Shown in pieces: positions 7,204 to 15,920 of a stretch of DNA of 36,930 nucleotides. Source of the DNA: Nocardia tenerifensis NBRC 101015 (GTDB lineage: Bacteria; Actinomycetota; Actinomycetes; Mycobacteriales; Mycobacteriaceae); assembly GCF_000308715.1 (NCBI RefSeq), contig NZ_BAGH01000180.1, positions 1 through 36,930 of the forward strand, given 5' to 3'. The stretch's first letter is position 1. Every line of letters starts with the position of its first letter. The notes beneath the pieces are model-generated. The model did not search any database and was not told where the DNA came from. It saw only the letters and a program-made list of their open reading frames with translations. Position numbers and translations under genes: made by a program.

Positions 7204-9000
7204 TCAGAACCAGGCGTCGCGCATCTCGAGGGTGGTGGTGTCGAGCCGGGCGAGCAGATCCAGGGCCGGGGCCGTCTTGGGTAGTTCGAACCGATAGAAG
7301 TACCGCGCCGCGTGCCGCTTGCCGTCGTAGAAGTCGCCGGTGTGCGCGCCGGTGGCCAGCACCTGCTCGAGCCAGACCCAGGCCAGCACGATGTGGCCGA
7401 ACGCCTCCAGGTACACCGAGCTGTTCGCCAGCGCCGCCTCGAAGTCGCCGGTGGCGAACAGTCCCGCGGTCACCTCGACCAGCCGCTGCCAGGACGAATC
7501 CAGTTGCGCGGCAAGCTCACCGGGCTCACCGCCCGCGGCACGGGCGGCCGCCACCGTCGCCAGCACCCGCTCGCCGAGGGCGAGCAGGCTCGCGCCGTTC
7601 TGCTGGGTCACCTTGCGCCCCAGCAGATCCAGGCCCTGAATGCCGTGCGTGCCCTCGTGGATCGGGTTGAGCCGGTTGTCGCGGTAGTGCTGCTCGACGT
7701 TGTACTCGCGGGTGTAGCCGTAGCCGCCGAGCACCTGGATGGCGAGGTTGTTGGCCTCGAGGCACCACTGCGACGGCCAGCTCTTGGCGATCGGGGTCAG
7801 GATGTCGAGCAGCAGCGTGAGCGCGCGGCGCTCGTCGGCCGACTCGGCCGTGTGCTGCTCGTCCACCAGCCGGGCGCAGTACAGCACGAGCCCGAGCGCG
7901 CCCTCGGCATAGGCCTTCTGCGCCAACAGCATTCGCTTGACGTCGGCGTGCTCGACGATCGGGCGCTGCGGCGCGGCCGGGTCGGCGGGCAGCTTCGCCC
8001 GGCCCTGCGCGCGGGTGCGGGCGTAGTCGAGGGACTCGAGGTAGCCGGTGTAGCCGAGCGCCGTCGCGACCAGGCCGACGCCGATGCGTGCCTCGTTCAT
8101 CATGTGGAACATGTAGCTGAGCCCGCGATGCGGCTCGCCGACCAGGTAGCCGACCGCGCCCGCCGCGCCGCCCGGCGTCCAGCGGCCCTCGCCGAAGTTG
8201 AGCACGGTGTTGACCGTGCCGCGGAAGCCCATCTTGTGGTTGAGCCCGGCCAGCGCGATGTCGTTGCGCTCGCCGACCGCGCCGTCCGCCTCGACCAGGA
8301 ACCGCGGGACGACGAACAGTGAGATGCCCTTGGTGCCCGCCGGGCCGCCGGGGATCTTGGCCAGCACCAGGTGCACGATGTTCTCGCCGAGCTCGTGGTC
8401 GCCGCCGGAGATCCACATCTTGGTGCCGAACAGCCGGTAGGTGCCGTCGTCCTGTGGCTCCGCGCGGGTGACGATGTCGGCGAGCGAGGAGCCCGCCTGC
8501 GGCTCGGACAGGCACATGGTGCCGAAGAACCTGCCCTCGAGCATCGGCCGGACGAACCGCTCGGTGAACTCCGGGCCGGTGTGCGTCAGCAGCAGGTTCG
8601 CGTTGGCGACGGTGAGGAACGAGTAGCCCGAGGTGCCCGGGTTGGCCGCCTGGAACCACGCGTAGCTCGCCTGCGCGACGGTGACGGGCAGCTGGGCGCC
8701 GCCGAGGTCGTAGTCCATCGCGGCGGCGGGCAGTCCGGCCTTGGCGAAGGCCGCCAGCGCCACGCCCACCTCGGGGATGATGGTGACCCGTTCGCCGTCG
8801 AAGGTCGGCTCGTTCGCGTCGTTCGTCTTGTTGTGCGGGGCAAAGTATTTGGTGGCCAGATCGGCGCTGAGGTCGAGGATGGCGTCGAACGTCTCGCGCG
8901 AGTGATCGGCGAAGCGCGCGCGCTTGGTGAGCTCCTCGACGTTCAGCCACTCATACAGCAGGAAGTCGAGGTCGCGCCGGGAGAGCAGCGTGGAGCGCAT
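7204..9000 (-). CDS. large acyl-CoA dehydrogenase (DmdC/FadE type)
   Basis: FAD enzyme introducing a 2,3 double bond in an acyl-CoA; 598 residues, the size of the extended ACAD group that includes DmdC and several actinobacterial FadE proteins, rather than the usual 380-residue enzymes. It begins MRSTLLSRRDLDFLLYEWL. The FAD/substrate region shows MCLSEPQAGSSLADI and TKMWISGGDHE. The likely catalytic Glu is about residue 449 in NPIHEGTHGIQGLDLLG. The C-terminal about 120 residues form the extra helical domain. The start at 9000 is supported by AAAGGACGG just upstream; an upstream in-frame start at 9084 lacks one. It follows a phosphotransferase gene, and ACAD and APH-like domains are known to occur together (ACAD10/11). 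The chain-length specificity is not visible. Confidence 0.92.
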   Translation of the reverse strand: MRSTLLSRRDLDFLLYEWLNVEELTKRARFADHSRETFDAILDLSADLATKYFAPHNKTNDANEPTFDGERVTIIPEVGVALAAFAKAGLPAAAMDYDLGGAQLPVTVAQASYAWFQAANPGTSGYSFLTVANANLLLTHTGPEFTERFVRPMLEGRFFGTMCLSEPQAGSSLADIVTRAEPQDDGTYRLFGTKMWISGGDHELGENIVHLVLAKIPGGPAGTKGISLFVVPRFLVEADGAVGERNDIALAGLNHKMGFRGTVNTVLNFGEGRWTPGGAAGAVGYLVGEPHRGLSYMFHMMNEARIGVGLVATALGYTGYLESLDYARTRAQGRAKLPADPAAPQRPIVEHADVKRMLLAQKAYAEGALGLVLYCARLVDEQHTAESADERRALTLLLDILTPIAKSWPSQWCLEANNLAIQVLGGYGYTREYNVEQHYRDNRLNPIHEGTHGIQGLDLLGRKVTQQNGASLLALGERVLATVAAARAAGGEPGELAAQLDSSWQRLVEVTAGLFATGDFEAALANSSVYLEAFGHIVLAWVWLEQVLATGAHTGDFYDGKRHAARYFYRFELPKTAPALDLLARLDTTTLEMRDAWF

Positions 9001-9185
9001 CAGCCGTCCTTTCGAGACATGTCGTGCCCACTGTATCTTACGGGCGTAGACATGCGCGCGGCCACCGCCCGCGCTCCGCTCCACGGTAGTGCACGGGCGG
9101 CGGCCGCGAGCCGAAGTCGGGCCAGGTCGTCGCGCGGCTGTTCAGCTCTGCGCGAACGCCCCAGTCCGACAGCGGTTTCGGACGT

Positions 9186-10229
9186 TCACGAGCGCGTTTC
9201 CGACCCCTCTCCGAGCAGCAGCTCCAGGCGCGCGACCGCCACGGCCGACAGATCGCCCATGCCGAGGTAGGTGGATATGCGCAGCAGCGCGACCGACAGC
9301 AGCACCGCGCCGAGGATCTCGTTGTAGCGCAGGTTGCGCACCGGCCAGCCGGTGGCGGCCTCGTAGCGGGCGATGGCCTCCGCGCGGCTCGGCGTGCCGG
9401 GCAGTCGCGGCTTGCCGAGGAACTCGCTGGACACCCAGTCGGTGAGCAGCAGCCAGGCGAGGTCGGACTCGTGGTCGCCGAGGTGGCCGACCTCCCAGTC
9501 GAGCGCGCCGAGCACCGCGTAGTCGTTGTCGTACAGCATGTTCGACAGTCGCGAGTCGCCCCAGCAGAGCGTGACATGCTCAGGCTCGTAGCGGTTCTCG
9601 CGGAGCCAGGTGATCGCGCGCTCGATGGTGTCGGGGATCTGCGGCGCGGCCCAGTGCACCGCCCAGTCGAGGTAGTTGACGGACTGCTCGACCGGGTCGC
9701 TGCCGAATCGGTTGAGCCGCAAGAAGTCCAGGCGCAGCGCCGCGGGATCGAGCAGGTGCAGCTGAGCCATGGTGTCGACGCAGCCCCACCACATTCTGGT
9801 CCGGTCCGCCGGCCGCGCCTCGAGATACATGCCCGCCTCGTGATACGGCGGTACGTCGCTCGGCGTCCGGCCGCCCTCGATGCGGTCCATCAGCAGGTAC
9901 GGGCTGCCGAGCTCGGCCGGGTCGGTCTCGATCCAGCGCAGCGTGGGAACCGGAATGCCGGTCGGCGCAAGGCGTTTCATCACCACGAACTGACGGCGCA
10001 GGTCGTAGTCGGGGAACAGTGGCACCTCGGGCGGCCGCCGGAACACCAGGCCGATCGGCCCGTCCACGCCGTCGACGCCCTCGACGGTGAAAAGGTAAGT
10101 GTCCGAGGCGAAGCCCTGCTCGGCGCGCTGCCACCCGGTGACCGTGGCGCGATCGGCGCGCGGCATGCGCCGGCGAATCGCCTTCTCCAGCAAAGGCGGC
10201 AGGTGGTCGGGGGTCGGGCGGTCGGTCAT
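9186..10229 (-). CDS. APH-like phosphotransferase family protein
   Basis: A kinase-fold protein of the aminoglycoside phosphotransferase/choline kinase superfamily, 347 residues. It has the ATP-grasping N-lobe (LVFRRPPEVPLFPDYDLRRQ, LLMDRIEG), the catalytic loop CWGDSRLSNMLYD in the place of HGDxxxxN, and the metal-binding LDWE that replaces DFG. In bacteria this subgroup is commonly placed next to acyl-CoA dehydrogenases and resembles the ACAD10/11 kinase part, which acts on hydroxyacyl-CoA-type compounds; drug resistance is therefore unlikely (inference). Start chosen at 10229 (MTDRPTPDH), with AGGATGG upstream; the ATG at 10241 overlaps the preceding gene's stop and is also possible. Probably cotranscribed with the upstream lipocalin-like gene. 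Confidence 0.87.
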   Translation of the reverse strand: MTDRPTPDHLPPLLEKAIRRRMPRADRATVTGWQRAEQGFASDTYLFTVEGVDGVDGPIGLVFRRPPEVPLFPDYDLRRQFVVMKRLAPTGIPVPTLRWIETDPAELGSPYLLMDRIEGGRTPSDVPPYHEAGMYLEARPADRTRMWWGCVDTMAQLHLLDPAALRLDFLRLNRFGSDPVEQSVNYLDWAVHWAAPQIPDTIERAITWLRENRYEPEHVTLCWGDSRLSNMLYDNDYAVLGALDWEVGHLGDHESDLAWLLLTDWVSSEFLGKPRLPGTPSRAEAIARYEAATGWPVRNLRYNEILGAVLLSVALLRISTYLGMGDLSAVAVARLELLLGEGSETRS

Positions 10230-10234
10230 GTCGG

Positions 10235-11351
10235 TCACCATCCTGTGTAGCCGTAGCGGGGGTAGCTGCCCATGAAGACCATCTCCAGAAGCCCGTGGCC
10301 CACCCGGTCGCCCATCCGGACCGCGCACAGCGACTCGCTGAGCAGGCTGATCGGGCGGATCTGGTCGAGATCGGTGGTGTCGACGGTGAATCCGTCGCTG
10401 AACGACGGGCCGCGCCACATGCCCGAGGCGTAGCCGCGGTACTCGTTGTAGCCGGCGAGGCCGGGCCAGAACCGGCACAGCGGCTCCACCTCGATGGACG
10501 CGGTCGTCCGGTCGGCCAGGTGCACGGTGAACGTCCCGCCGGAGGCGACGCGCAGGTCCCGCTCGAAGCTCAACTCGTGTTCGACGTCGATGATGGGCGT
10601 CGCCGCGCGGCCGGTGGACAGCGGGTACAGCACCTCGCCCTCGAACTGCCAGCGCTGCCCCGTGCTCGTCTCGCGCTGTGCGAAATGCACCAGCTGGTCG
10701 TCGAATTGGAAGATGCCCATGTAGTAGAGGACGCCGTCGGACACCTCGGTCGGCTGGAGATCGGTGCCCTCGTTCAGGCTGCCGCCGCCTGGCCCGTGCC
10801 GCACGCCCCCAGGAGTGGTCGCGGCCGAACCACCACTGCTCCGGGTCGATGTCGATGCGCCTGCCGTCGAGTTCGATCCAGCCCGTGACGATTCCGTTCT
10901 GGTAGTAGCGCCGGGCGTCCTCGCGCACGCGGCCGCGGGAGCGATGGAAGGCCGGTGTCTGCTCGTAGGCGGGGAAGGTCCCGTGGAAGTCGAGGTGCAG
11001 GCTCAGCCCGTGCTCGTCGGCGTCCAATGTCGCCCGGGTGCTGTGCAGCGGGTCGGTGACCGCGTAGGTGTAGGGGCCGACCGACCACGAGTCCAAAGAC
11101 GCACGCGCGGCGCCGTATTCGGTGGACAGCCGCACCACGCGCGCCTGCTTGCCGCCGATCGTGACCATGGCGTAGGCGTCCATGACGTTGCGGTTGGGGT
11201 AGCGGGCGAGCCCGGTCATCACGCTCACCTCGCCCGAGGTGTCGAAGCCGTACATCACCACCCGCTCGGTCCAGCGCAGATCGCTCTGCGACACATGGTC
11301 GAACGTCGTCGCCAGCTGGTGACACAGCATTTCATCGTCGGGTACGAGCAC
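10235..11351 (-). pseudogene. CrtC/AttH-like lipocalin-fold protein, one-base frameshift
   Basis: The first part, from a GTG at 11351 preceded by AAAGGA, reads VLVPDDEMLCHQLATTFDHV to WWFGRDHSWG. The second part, in the next frame, continues VRHGPGGGSLNEG to SYPRYGYTGW. The break falls in a run of five C on the plus strand (10806-10810). With four bases the sequence reads SWGVRHGPGG without interruption, and the gene becomes 372 codons exactly. So the lesion is a single added base in a homopolymer, either a sequencing error or a recent mutation. The WWFGRDHSWG signature and repeated beta-strand pattern recall the hydroxyneurosporene-hydratase/AttH lipocalin-like group. That assignment is tentative and no reaction can be named. 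Confidence 0.7.
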
Positions 11352-11389
11352 CGAGCGTCCTTTCATCGAAGCGATGCCCGACAATGTAT

Positions 11390-11410
11390 TACGTTGCACA
11401 TCGCAACGTA
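11390..11410. promoter_or_regulatory. TetR-type operator palindrome
   Basis: TACGTTGC-ACATC-GCAACGTA is a perfect 8-bp inverted repeat with a 5-base spacer between the divergent lipocalin-like and tetR genes. It lies 38 bases before the tetR start and 39 bases before the other. Position and form fit an operator for the adjacent TetR protein. Confidence 0.7.
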
Positions 11411-11447
11411 TTGTTTTCGCGGAATCCCACCCGGTACGCTGCGCCGT

Positions 11448-12050
11448 GTGACCGCCACCGACCCCGCCCGCTCGCCCGCAGGCCGCCCGCGCGACGGCCA
11501 GATCGATCGCGCGGTGCTCGACGCCGTCCGCGCGCTGCTCGCCGAGGTCGGGTATCAGGAGGTCACCATCGCCGCGGTCGCCCGCCGCGCCGGCGTCGGC
11601 ACCGCGCCCATCTATCGCCGCTGGCCAGGGAAGGAGGCGTTGATCGAGGACGCAGTGTTCGGGTCCGAGAACCTATGGCTGCCTGAGGTGACCGAGGATC
11701 TGCACGCCGATCTGATCGCCTGGGCACGTCTGTTCCTCGAGCGGATCGCCGAACCCGCTACCCGCGCGGCCGTGCCGGGGCTGATGTCGGCCTATCATCA
11801 TGCGCCCGAGTACTTTCGGGCGCTGCACGACCGCGCCGATCTGCCCGCTCGCAAGGCGCTCGCCGAGCGCATCGCGCCGGAGCTGCCCGGCGGCCGGGAC
11901 GAATCCGCGACCAGCGACCTGGTTTTCGAGATTCTCGTCGCCCGCACTCTCGTTCGCGGCGTGACGCACGGCCTCGACGACGCCGAAACCTTCTGCCGCC
12001 GAACCGCGGACGCGCTGTTGGCGATAGTCCGCGCGGCCGACCTGACGTGA
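11448..12050 (+). CDS. TetR family regulator
   Basis: A 200-residue regulator starting at GTG (VTATDPARSPAGRPRDG). Its N-terminal helix-turn-helix is VTIAAVARRAGVGTAPIYRR, followed by WPGKEALIEDAVF. The C-terminal all-helical half (GLMSAYHHAPEYFRALHD, LVARTLVRGVTHGL in the last third) is a generic TetR_C-type ligand pocket. It is divergent from the lipocalin-like/phosphotransferase genes and separated from them by a perfect palindrome, so it most likely represses both itself and that operon (inference). A strong hairpin overlaps its stop codon. Confidence 0.88.
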   Translation: MTATDPARSPAGRPRDGQIDRAVLDAVRALLAEVGYQEVTIAAVARRAGVGTAPIYRRWPGKEALIEDAVFGSENLWLPEVTEDLHADLIAWARLFLERIAEPATRAAVPGLMSAYHHAPEYFRALHDRADLPARKALAERIAPELPGGRDESATSDLVFEILVARTLVRGVTHGLDDAETFCRRTADALLAIVRAADLT

Positions 12051-12060
12051 TCAGGTCGGC
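12036..12060. terminator. hairpin at the end of tetR
   Basis: GCCGACCTGA-CGTGA-TCAGGTCGGC is a perfect 10-bp stem with a 5-base loop that includes the tetR stop codon. There is no long T run, as is usual in high-GC actinobacteria. The site lies between converging genes. Confidence 0.6.
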
Positions 12061-12075
12061 ATTGCAAATACCAAG

Positions 12076-12102
12076 GGGCAGGGGGCGATTCGCCGCCTGC
12101 CC
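12076..12102. terminator. hairpin at the end of cysNC
   Basis: GGGCAGG pairs with CCTGCCC, then after one mismatch GGCG pairs with CGCC around a 3-base loop. It sits just beyond the cysNC stop. Read on the minus strand it is followed by a T-rich stretch (CTTGGTATTT), fitting a terminator for cysNC. Confidence 0.5.
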
Positions 12103-12109
12103 GTCGGTA

Positions 12110-13969
12110 TCAGTCCAAGCCCGAGAGTCGAGCGAGAATGGTGGCCGCCATGGCGGCCGGGTCGCCGTCACCGGGGCGGAGCACCAGTTCGGCTTCGGTG
12201 GGGGACTCGTAGGGGTCGTCTATGCCGGTGAAGCCGCGGATCTCGCCCGCCCGCGCCTTGGCGTACATCCCCTTCGGGTCGCGGGACTCGCAGATCTCCA
12301 ACGGGGTGTCGACGAACACCTCCACGAACGGGATGCCGGCCTCCCGATGGGCGGCGCGGACCCGGTCCCGGTCGGCGCGGTAGGGGCTGATCAGCGAAAC
12401 CACCGCCACCACACCGGCTTCGGCGAACAGGCGGGCGACCTCGCCGACGCGGCGGACGTTCTCGACCCGGTCGGCGGCGCTGAAGCCGAGATCCGCGTTC
12501 AACCCGTGCCGTAGGTTGTCGCCGTCGAGCAGGAAGGCGGGCCGGCCCGCGGCGACCAGGCGGCGTTCGAGTTCGACCGCGACGGTGGACTTTCCGGAGC
12601 CGGACAGGCCGGTCAGCCAGACCGTGAGCCCGCGCGTCGCGCGCTCGTCCCGGCCGACCGCGGTGGAGTGCCAGACCACCCGGGAGGACGGCAGGCTCGG
12701 GCCGGTGATCATGCCCGCGCCGACGGTGTTGTTGGTGGCGTCGTCGACCAGGATGAAGCTGCCGGTGAAGCGGTTGCGCCGGTACGGATCGAACAGCAGC
12801 GGCTGGCGGGTGCGCAGCTGCACGCGCCCGATCTCGTTGAGCGACAACGACTCCGCGTTCTCGTCCCGGTGCAGGGTGTTGACGTCGAGCCGGTAGTCGA
12901 GCGTGCGCACCTCGACGGTCGCGCAGCGGGTGGTGTGCCGGATGGTGTAGGTGGCGCCGGGGGTGAGCTGCGACTCGTCGGCGAACCAGCAGACCATCGC
13001 GTCGAGATCGCGCCCCGCGGTGGGCCGGTTGTTCGGGCGGCAGATCATGTCGCCGCGCGACACGTCCAGTTCATCGGCGAGCTGCATGGTGACCGCCTGG
13101 GGCGGAAAGGCTTCCGTGACCGCCTTGCCGCCGGGACCCCAGATGGACTCCACCGTGGTGGTGAAACCCGAAGGGAGGATGGCCACTTCGTCGCCGGGCT
13201 TGAAGACCCCGCCCACCACGGTCCCCGCGTAGCCGCGGAAATCCTGTGCGTGGCTGCGGGTCACGTACTGCACCGGGAACCGCGCGTCGATGAGGTTGCG
13301 GTCGGAGGCGATGTGCACCTCTTCGAGATGGTGCAGCAGGGGAGTGCCCTCGTACCACGGCATGCTCGCGCCGCGGTGCACGATGTTCTCGCCGTCGAGC
13401 GCGGACATCGGCACGAAGGTCAGGTCGAAGATGTCGAGTTTCGAGGCGAACTGGGCGAATTCGGTGCGGATCTCCTCGAACCTGGCCTGCGACCAGTCCA
13501 CCAGGTCCATCTTGTTGACGCACAGCACCAGGTGCGGGATGCCGAGCAGGCTGGCCAGGAACGCGTGCCTGCGCGTCTGCTCGACCACGCCCTTGCGGGC
13601 GTCGACCAGGATCAGCGCGAGGTCCGCGGTGGACGCCCCGGTCACCATGTTCCTGGTGTACTGGATGTGCCCCGGGGTGTCGGCGATGATGAATTTCCTT
13701 CGCGGCGTGGCGAAGTAGCGGTGCGCGACGTCGATGGTGATGCCCTGTTCGCGCTCGGCCCGCAGGCCGTCGGTGAGCAGGGCGAGGTTGGGGTAGTCGT
13801 CGCCGCGGTCGCGGCTGGTCCGCTCCACGGCCGCGAGCTGATCGGTGAAGATCGTCTTGGAGTCGAAGAGCAGCCGCCCGATGAGGGTGGACTTGCCGTC
13901 GTCGACGCTGCCCGCCGTGGCGAGGCGCAGCAGTGTCGCCGGGGCGCTGCGCGCGGGTGTAGCGGTCAT
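12110..13969 (-). CDS. cysN: sulfate adenylyltransferase subunit 1 / APS kinase fusion
   Basis: Bifunctional CysNC, 619 residues. The first about 430 residues are the GTPase subunit that drives ATP sulfurylase: [13 protein letters not shown] (G1), DTPGH (G3) and NKMD (G4), followed by the EF-Tu-like beta-barrel domains. The last about 190 residues are adenylylsulfate kinase with P-loop [11 protein letters not shown] and the [22 protein letters not shown] stretch, here given in parts: [10 protein letters not shown] and [11 protein letters not shown]. With CysD it turns sulfate into APS and then PAPS, in the cytoplasm. The ATG shares one base with the cysD stop (TGATG), so the two subunits are translationally coupled. 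The CysNC fusion is the usual form in mycobacteria and nocardiae. Confidence 0.97.
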   Translation of the reverse strand: MTATPARSAPATLLRLATAGSVDDGKSTLIGRLLFDSKTIFTDQLAAVERTSRDRGDDYPNLALLTDGLRAEREQGITIDVAHRYFATPRRKFIIADTPGHIQYTRNMVTGASTADLALILVDARKGVVEQTRRHAFLASLLGIPHLVLCVNKMDLVDWSQARFEEIRTEFAQFASKLDIFDLTFVPMSALDGENIVHRGASMPWYEGTPLLHHLEEVHIASDRNLIDARFPVQYVTRSHAQDFRGYAGTVVGGVFKPGDEVAILPSGFTTTVESIWGPGGKAVTEAFPPQAVTMQLADELDVSRGDMICRPNNRPTAGRDLDAMVCWFADESQLTPGATYTIRHTTRCATVEVRTLDYRLDVNTLHRDENAESLSLNEIGRVQLRTRQPLLFDPYRRNRFTGSFILVDDATNNTVGAGMITGPSLPSSRVVWHSTAVGRDERATRGLTVWLTGLSGSGKSTVAVELERRLVAAGRPAFLLDGDNLRHGLNADLGFSAADRVENVRRVGEVARLFAEAGVVAVVSLISPYRADRDRVRAAHREAGIPFVEVFVDTPLEICESRDPKGMYAKARAGEIRGFTGIDDPYESPTEAELVLRPGDGDPAAMAATILARLSGLD

Positions 13970-14901
13970 CAGAAGTAGCCCTCTCGTTTGCGATCTTCCA
14001 TGCCCGCCTCGGAGATTCGATCATCGGCGCGGGTGGCGCCGCGCTCGGTGACCCGGGCGGCGGCCACCTCGGTGACCACCTCGGCCGGGGTCGTCGCGGT
14101 CGACTCCACGCAGCCGGTGCAGGTCGCGTCGCCGACCGTGCGGAACCGCACCGTCGCCTCGCGCGGCTCCTCGCCGTCGAGCAGTTCGAGAAACCTGGTG
14201 CGCGCCAGCAACATTCCGTCGCGCTGCACCACCGGGCGGCGGTGCGCGTAGTACAGCGGCGGCAGGTCGATGCCCTCGGCCGCGATATAGGACCAGATGT
14301 CGAGCTCGGTCCAGTTCGACAGCGGGAACACCCGAATGTGTTCGCCCGCACGGTGTCTGCCGTTGTAGAGGTTCCACAGCTCCGGTCGCTGGCTGCGTGG
14401 GTCCCACTGGCCGTACTCGTCGCGGAAGCTGAACACGCGCTCCTTGGCGCGCGCCTTCTCCTCGTCGCGCCGCGCCCCGCCGAAGACCGCGTCGAAGCCG
14501 CCCTCCTGGATCGAGCGCAGCAGCGTGGTGGTCTGCAACCGATTGCGCGAGGCGCGCGGGCCGGTCTCCTCGGCGACGCGGCCCGCGTCGATGTCGTCCT
14601 GCACGCTGCCGACCACCAGCCGCAGCCCGAATCGCGCGACCGTCTCGTCGCGGAAGGCGATCACCTCGTCGAAGTTGTGTCCGGTGTCGATGTGCAGCAC
14701 CGGGAACGGCAGCGGCGCGGGCCAGAAGGCCTTGGCCGCCAGGTGCAGCATCACCACCGAGTCCTTGCCGCCGGAGAACAGCAGCACCGGGCGTTCGAAG
14801 GTCGCCGCTACTTCACGGAATATGTGTGCCGACTCGGCCTCGAGCGCCTCCAGATGGGGCAGCTCGTAGGTGCTCGCCGTCGACTTCGCGTACTGGCTCA
14901 C
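13969..14901 (-). CDS. cysD: sulfate adenylyltransferase subunit 2
   Basis: Catalytic subunit of ATP sulfurylase, 310 residues, PAPS-reductase-like nucleotide alpha-hydrolase fold. It shows the PP-loop [16 protein letters not shown], then [24 protein letters not shown] and [15 protein letters not shown], all family hallmarks, and ends EGYF as in other CysD proteins. The GTG start at 14901 has GGAG immediately before it, which is too close for a normal ribosome-binding site; the message may be leaderless, or the start may lie a few codons downstream. It is the first gene of cysD-cysNC. An 11-base part of a KstR-like site lies 11 bases upstream. Confidence 0.96.
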   Translation of the reverse strand: MSQYAKSTASTYELPHLEALEAESAHIFREVAATFERPVLLFSGGKDSVVMLHLAAKAFWPAPLPFPVLHIDTGHNFDEVIAFRDETVARFGLRLVVGSVQDDIDAGRVAEETGPRASRNRLQTTTLLRSIQEGGFDAVFGGARRDEEKARAKERVFSFRDEYGQWDPRSQRPELWNLYNGRHRAGEHIRVFPLSNWTELDIWSYIAAEGIDLPPLYYAHRRPVVQRDGMLLARTRFLELLDGEEPREATVRFRTVGDATCTGCVESTATTPAEVVTEVAAARVTERGATRADDRISEAGMEDRKREGYF

Positions 14902-14911
14902 TCCGCAAAAC

Positions 14912-14925
14912 TAGAACACGTTTCG
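14912..14925. promoter_or_regulatory. near-match to a KstR operator before cysD
   Basis: TAGAACACGTTTCG fits the KstR consensus TNNAACNNGTTNNA in all fixed positions but the last (G for A). It lies 11 bases upstream of the cysD start. The same TAGAACACGTT core occurs perfectly about 940 bases away, at 15852. Confidence 0.35.
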
Positions 14926-14959
14926 GTCGTTGGCAACAGCTCGCCGGGGCGCTTCGCGT

Positions 14960-15841
14960 TCACCACGACGGCCCCCGGCCGCCCGAGGCGGCGGTCACGG
15001 CGTCCGCCGCCGCGACCAAAGCCGTTCCGCGCCGGTCGATCTCGGCCCCGGTGATGGAGGAGCCGACGTACATGGTCAGCACCATGTTCTGCCTGCCGTC
15101 CCCGCCGTAGGTGGGCGCGGCGAGCAGGCTCACCGGGTGCTCCTTGCGCGGGCGCAGATCCGTACCCAGGTACACCCGCTCGCCGAGGCTGGTGACCAAC
15201 TCGCCCACGAGTTCGCGCAGTTCGTCGGGGAGATCGCGGGCGGCGAAACCGGCGAGCATGGAGTAGAGCCGCCTGCCCGCCGCGGTCAGGCTCTCCACCA
15301 GGTAACCGCGCTCGCGGCACTCCGCGACGATCTGCCGCAGCCGCGCCTCGTCCTGCTGCAACGGCACCGTGGGGGGCTTGGCCAGCCAGGCGTCGAAGGC
15401 CGCGTCGGTGTCCCACAGCACGTACATCAGGCCGACCGGCGGCGCGAAATGGTAGGCCGCGCCGACCTTCACCAGGCCGGGCCCGGTGCTCTCCAGAACC
15501 ATGATCTGCTCGCCGACCACGGCCGAGGCGGTGCAGGTCGTGCGGTATCGCGCGGTGAGTTTGTCCAGCTCGGCGCGGGCCAGCGCGGAGATCGCGAAGC
15601 TGTCCTGGGCCACCCGGCCCGCGGCGATGAGCGCGGGGCCGAGTCCGTAGGTGAGCGTGTCGGCGTCGCGCACCAGGTAGCCGCCGGCGGTGAGCTCGGT
15701 GAGGATGCCGAGGCAGGTCGGTTTCGCCAGGTCGAGCGCCCGCGCCAGCTCGGAGAGCCCGAAGCGCTTGCCCCGCTGCTCGACGAGGAAATCCAGTACC
15801 TGCACCACCCGCACGGTGGGTGCGGATCTACGGCCGACCAT
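14960..15841 (-). CDS. IclR family transcriptional regulator
   Basis: 293 residues. Winged helix at the N-terminus (VRVVQVLDFLVEQRGKRFGL, LSELARALDLAKPTCLGILT), then the IclR effector domain with DSFAISALARAELDKLTARY, GYLVESLTAAGRRLYS and MYVGSSITGAEIDRRG. It is divergent from the DUF1214-SDR-sulfotransferase operon, with 79 bases between the two starts. That space holds a perfect KstR-type site and a separate palindrome, so this regulator is probably part of the control of the operon and may itself be under KstR (inference). Its stop lies 58 bases before cysD on the same strand, so read-through into cysDNC is possible. Confidence 0.92.
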   Translation of the reverse strand: MVGRRSAPTVRVVQVLDFLVEQRGKRFGLSELARALDLAKPTCLGILTELTAGGYLVRDADTLTYGLGPALIAAGRVAQDSFAISALARAELDKLTARYRTTCTASAVVGEQIMVLESTGPGLVKVGAAYHFAPPVGLMYVLWDTDAAFDAWLAKPPTVPLQQDEARLRQIVAECRERGYLVESLTAAGRRLYSMLAGFAARDLPDELRELVGELVTSLGERVYLGTDLRPRKEHPVSLLAAPTYGGDGRQNMVLTMYVGSSITGAEIDRRGTALVAAADAVTAASGGRGPSW

Positions 15842-15851
15842 TGACCACTCC

Positions 15852-15865
15852 TAGAACACGTTCTA
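15852..15865. promoter_or_regulatory. KstR-type operator
   Basis: TAGAACACGTTCTA is a perfect 14-bp palindrome and matches the KstR consensus TNNAACNNGTTNNA at every fixed position. KstR represses cholesterol/steroid catabolic genes in mycobacteria and rhodococci. The site is 10 bases before iclR and 55 before the DUF1214 gene. Confidence 0.8.
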
Positions 15866-15882
15866 ATCTTGCCTGAAACGAA

Positions 15883-15901
15883 ATGTACCAGAGTGGTACA
15901 T
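15883..15901. promoter_or_regulatory. palindrome in the divergent promoter, possible IclR operator
   Basis: ATGTACCA-GAG-TGGTACAT is a perfect 8-bp inverted repeat with a 3-base spacer, 19 bases before the DUF1214 start. It is distinct in sequence from the KstR site, so it is a candidate for the neighbouring IclR protein. Confidence 0.6.
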
Positions 15902-15920
15902 ATTTGGAACACCGCGAGTT

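Noticed and set aside
9186..10229. Aminoglycoside resistance kinase
   Set aside because: The fold is shared, but the context (acyl-CoA dehydrogenase) and the ACAD10/11-like sequence pattern point to lipid metabolism.
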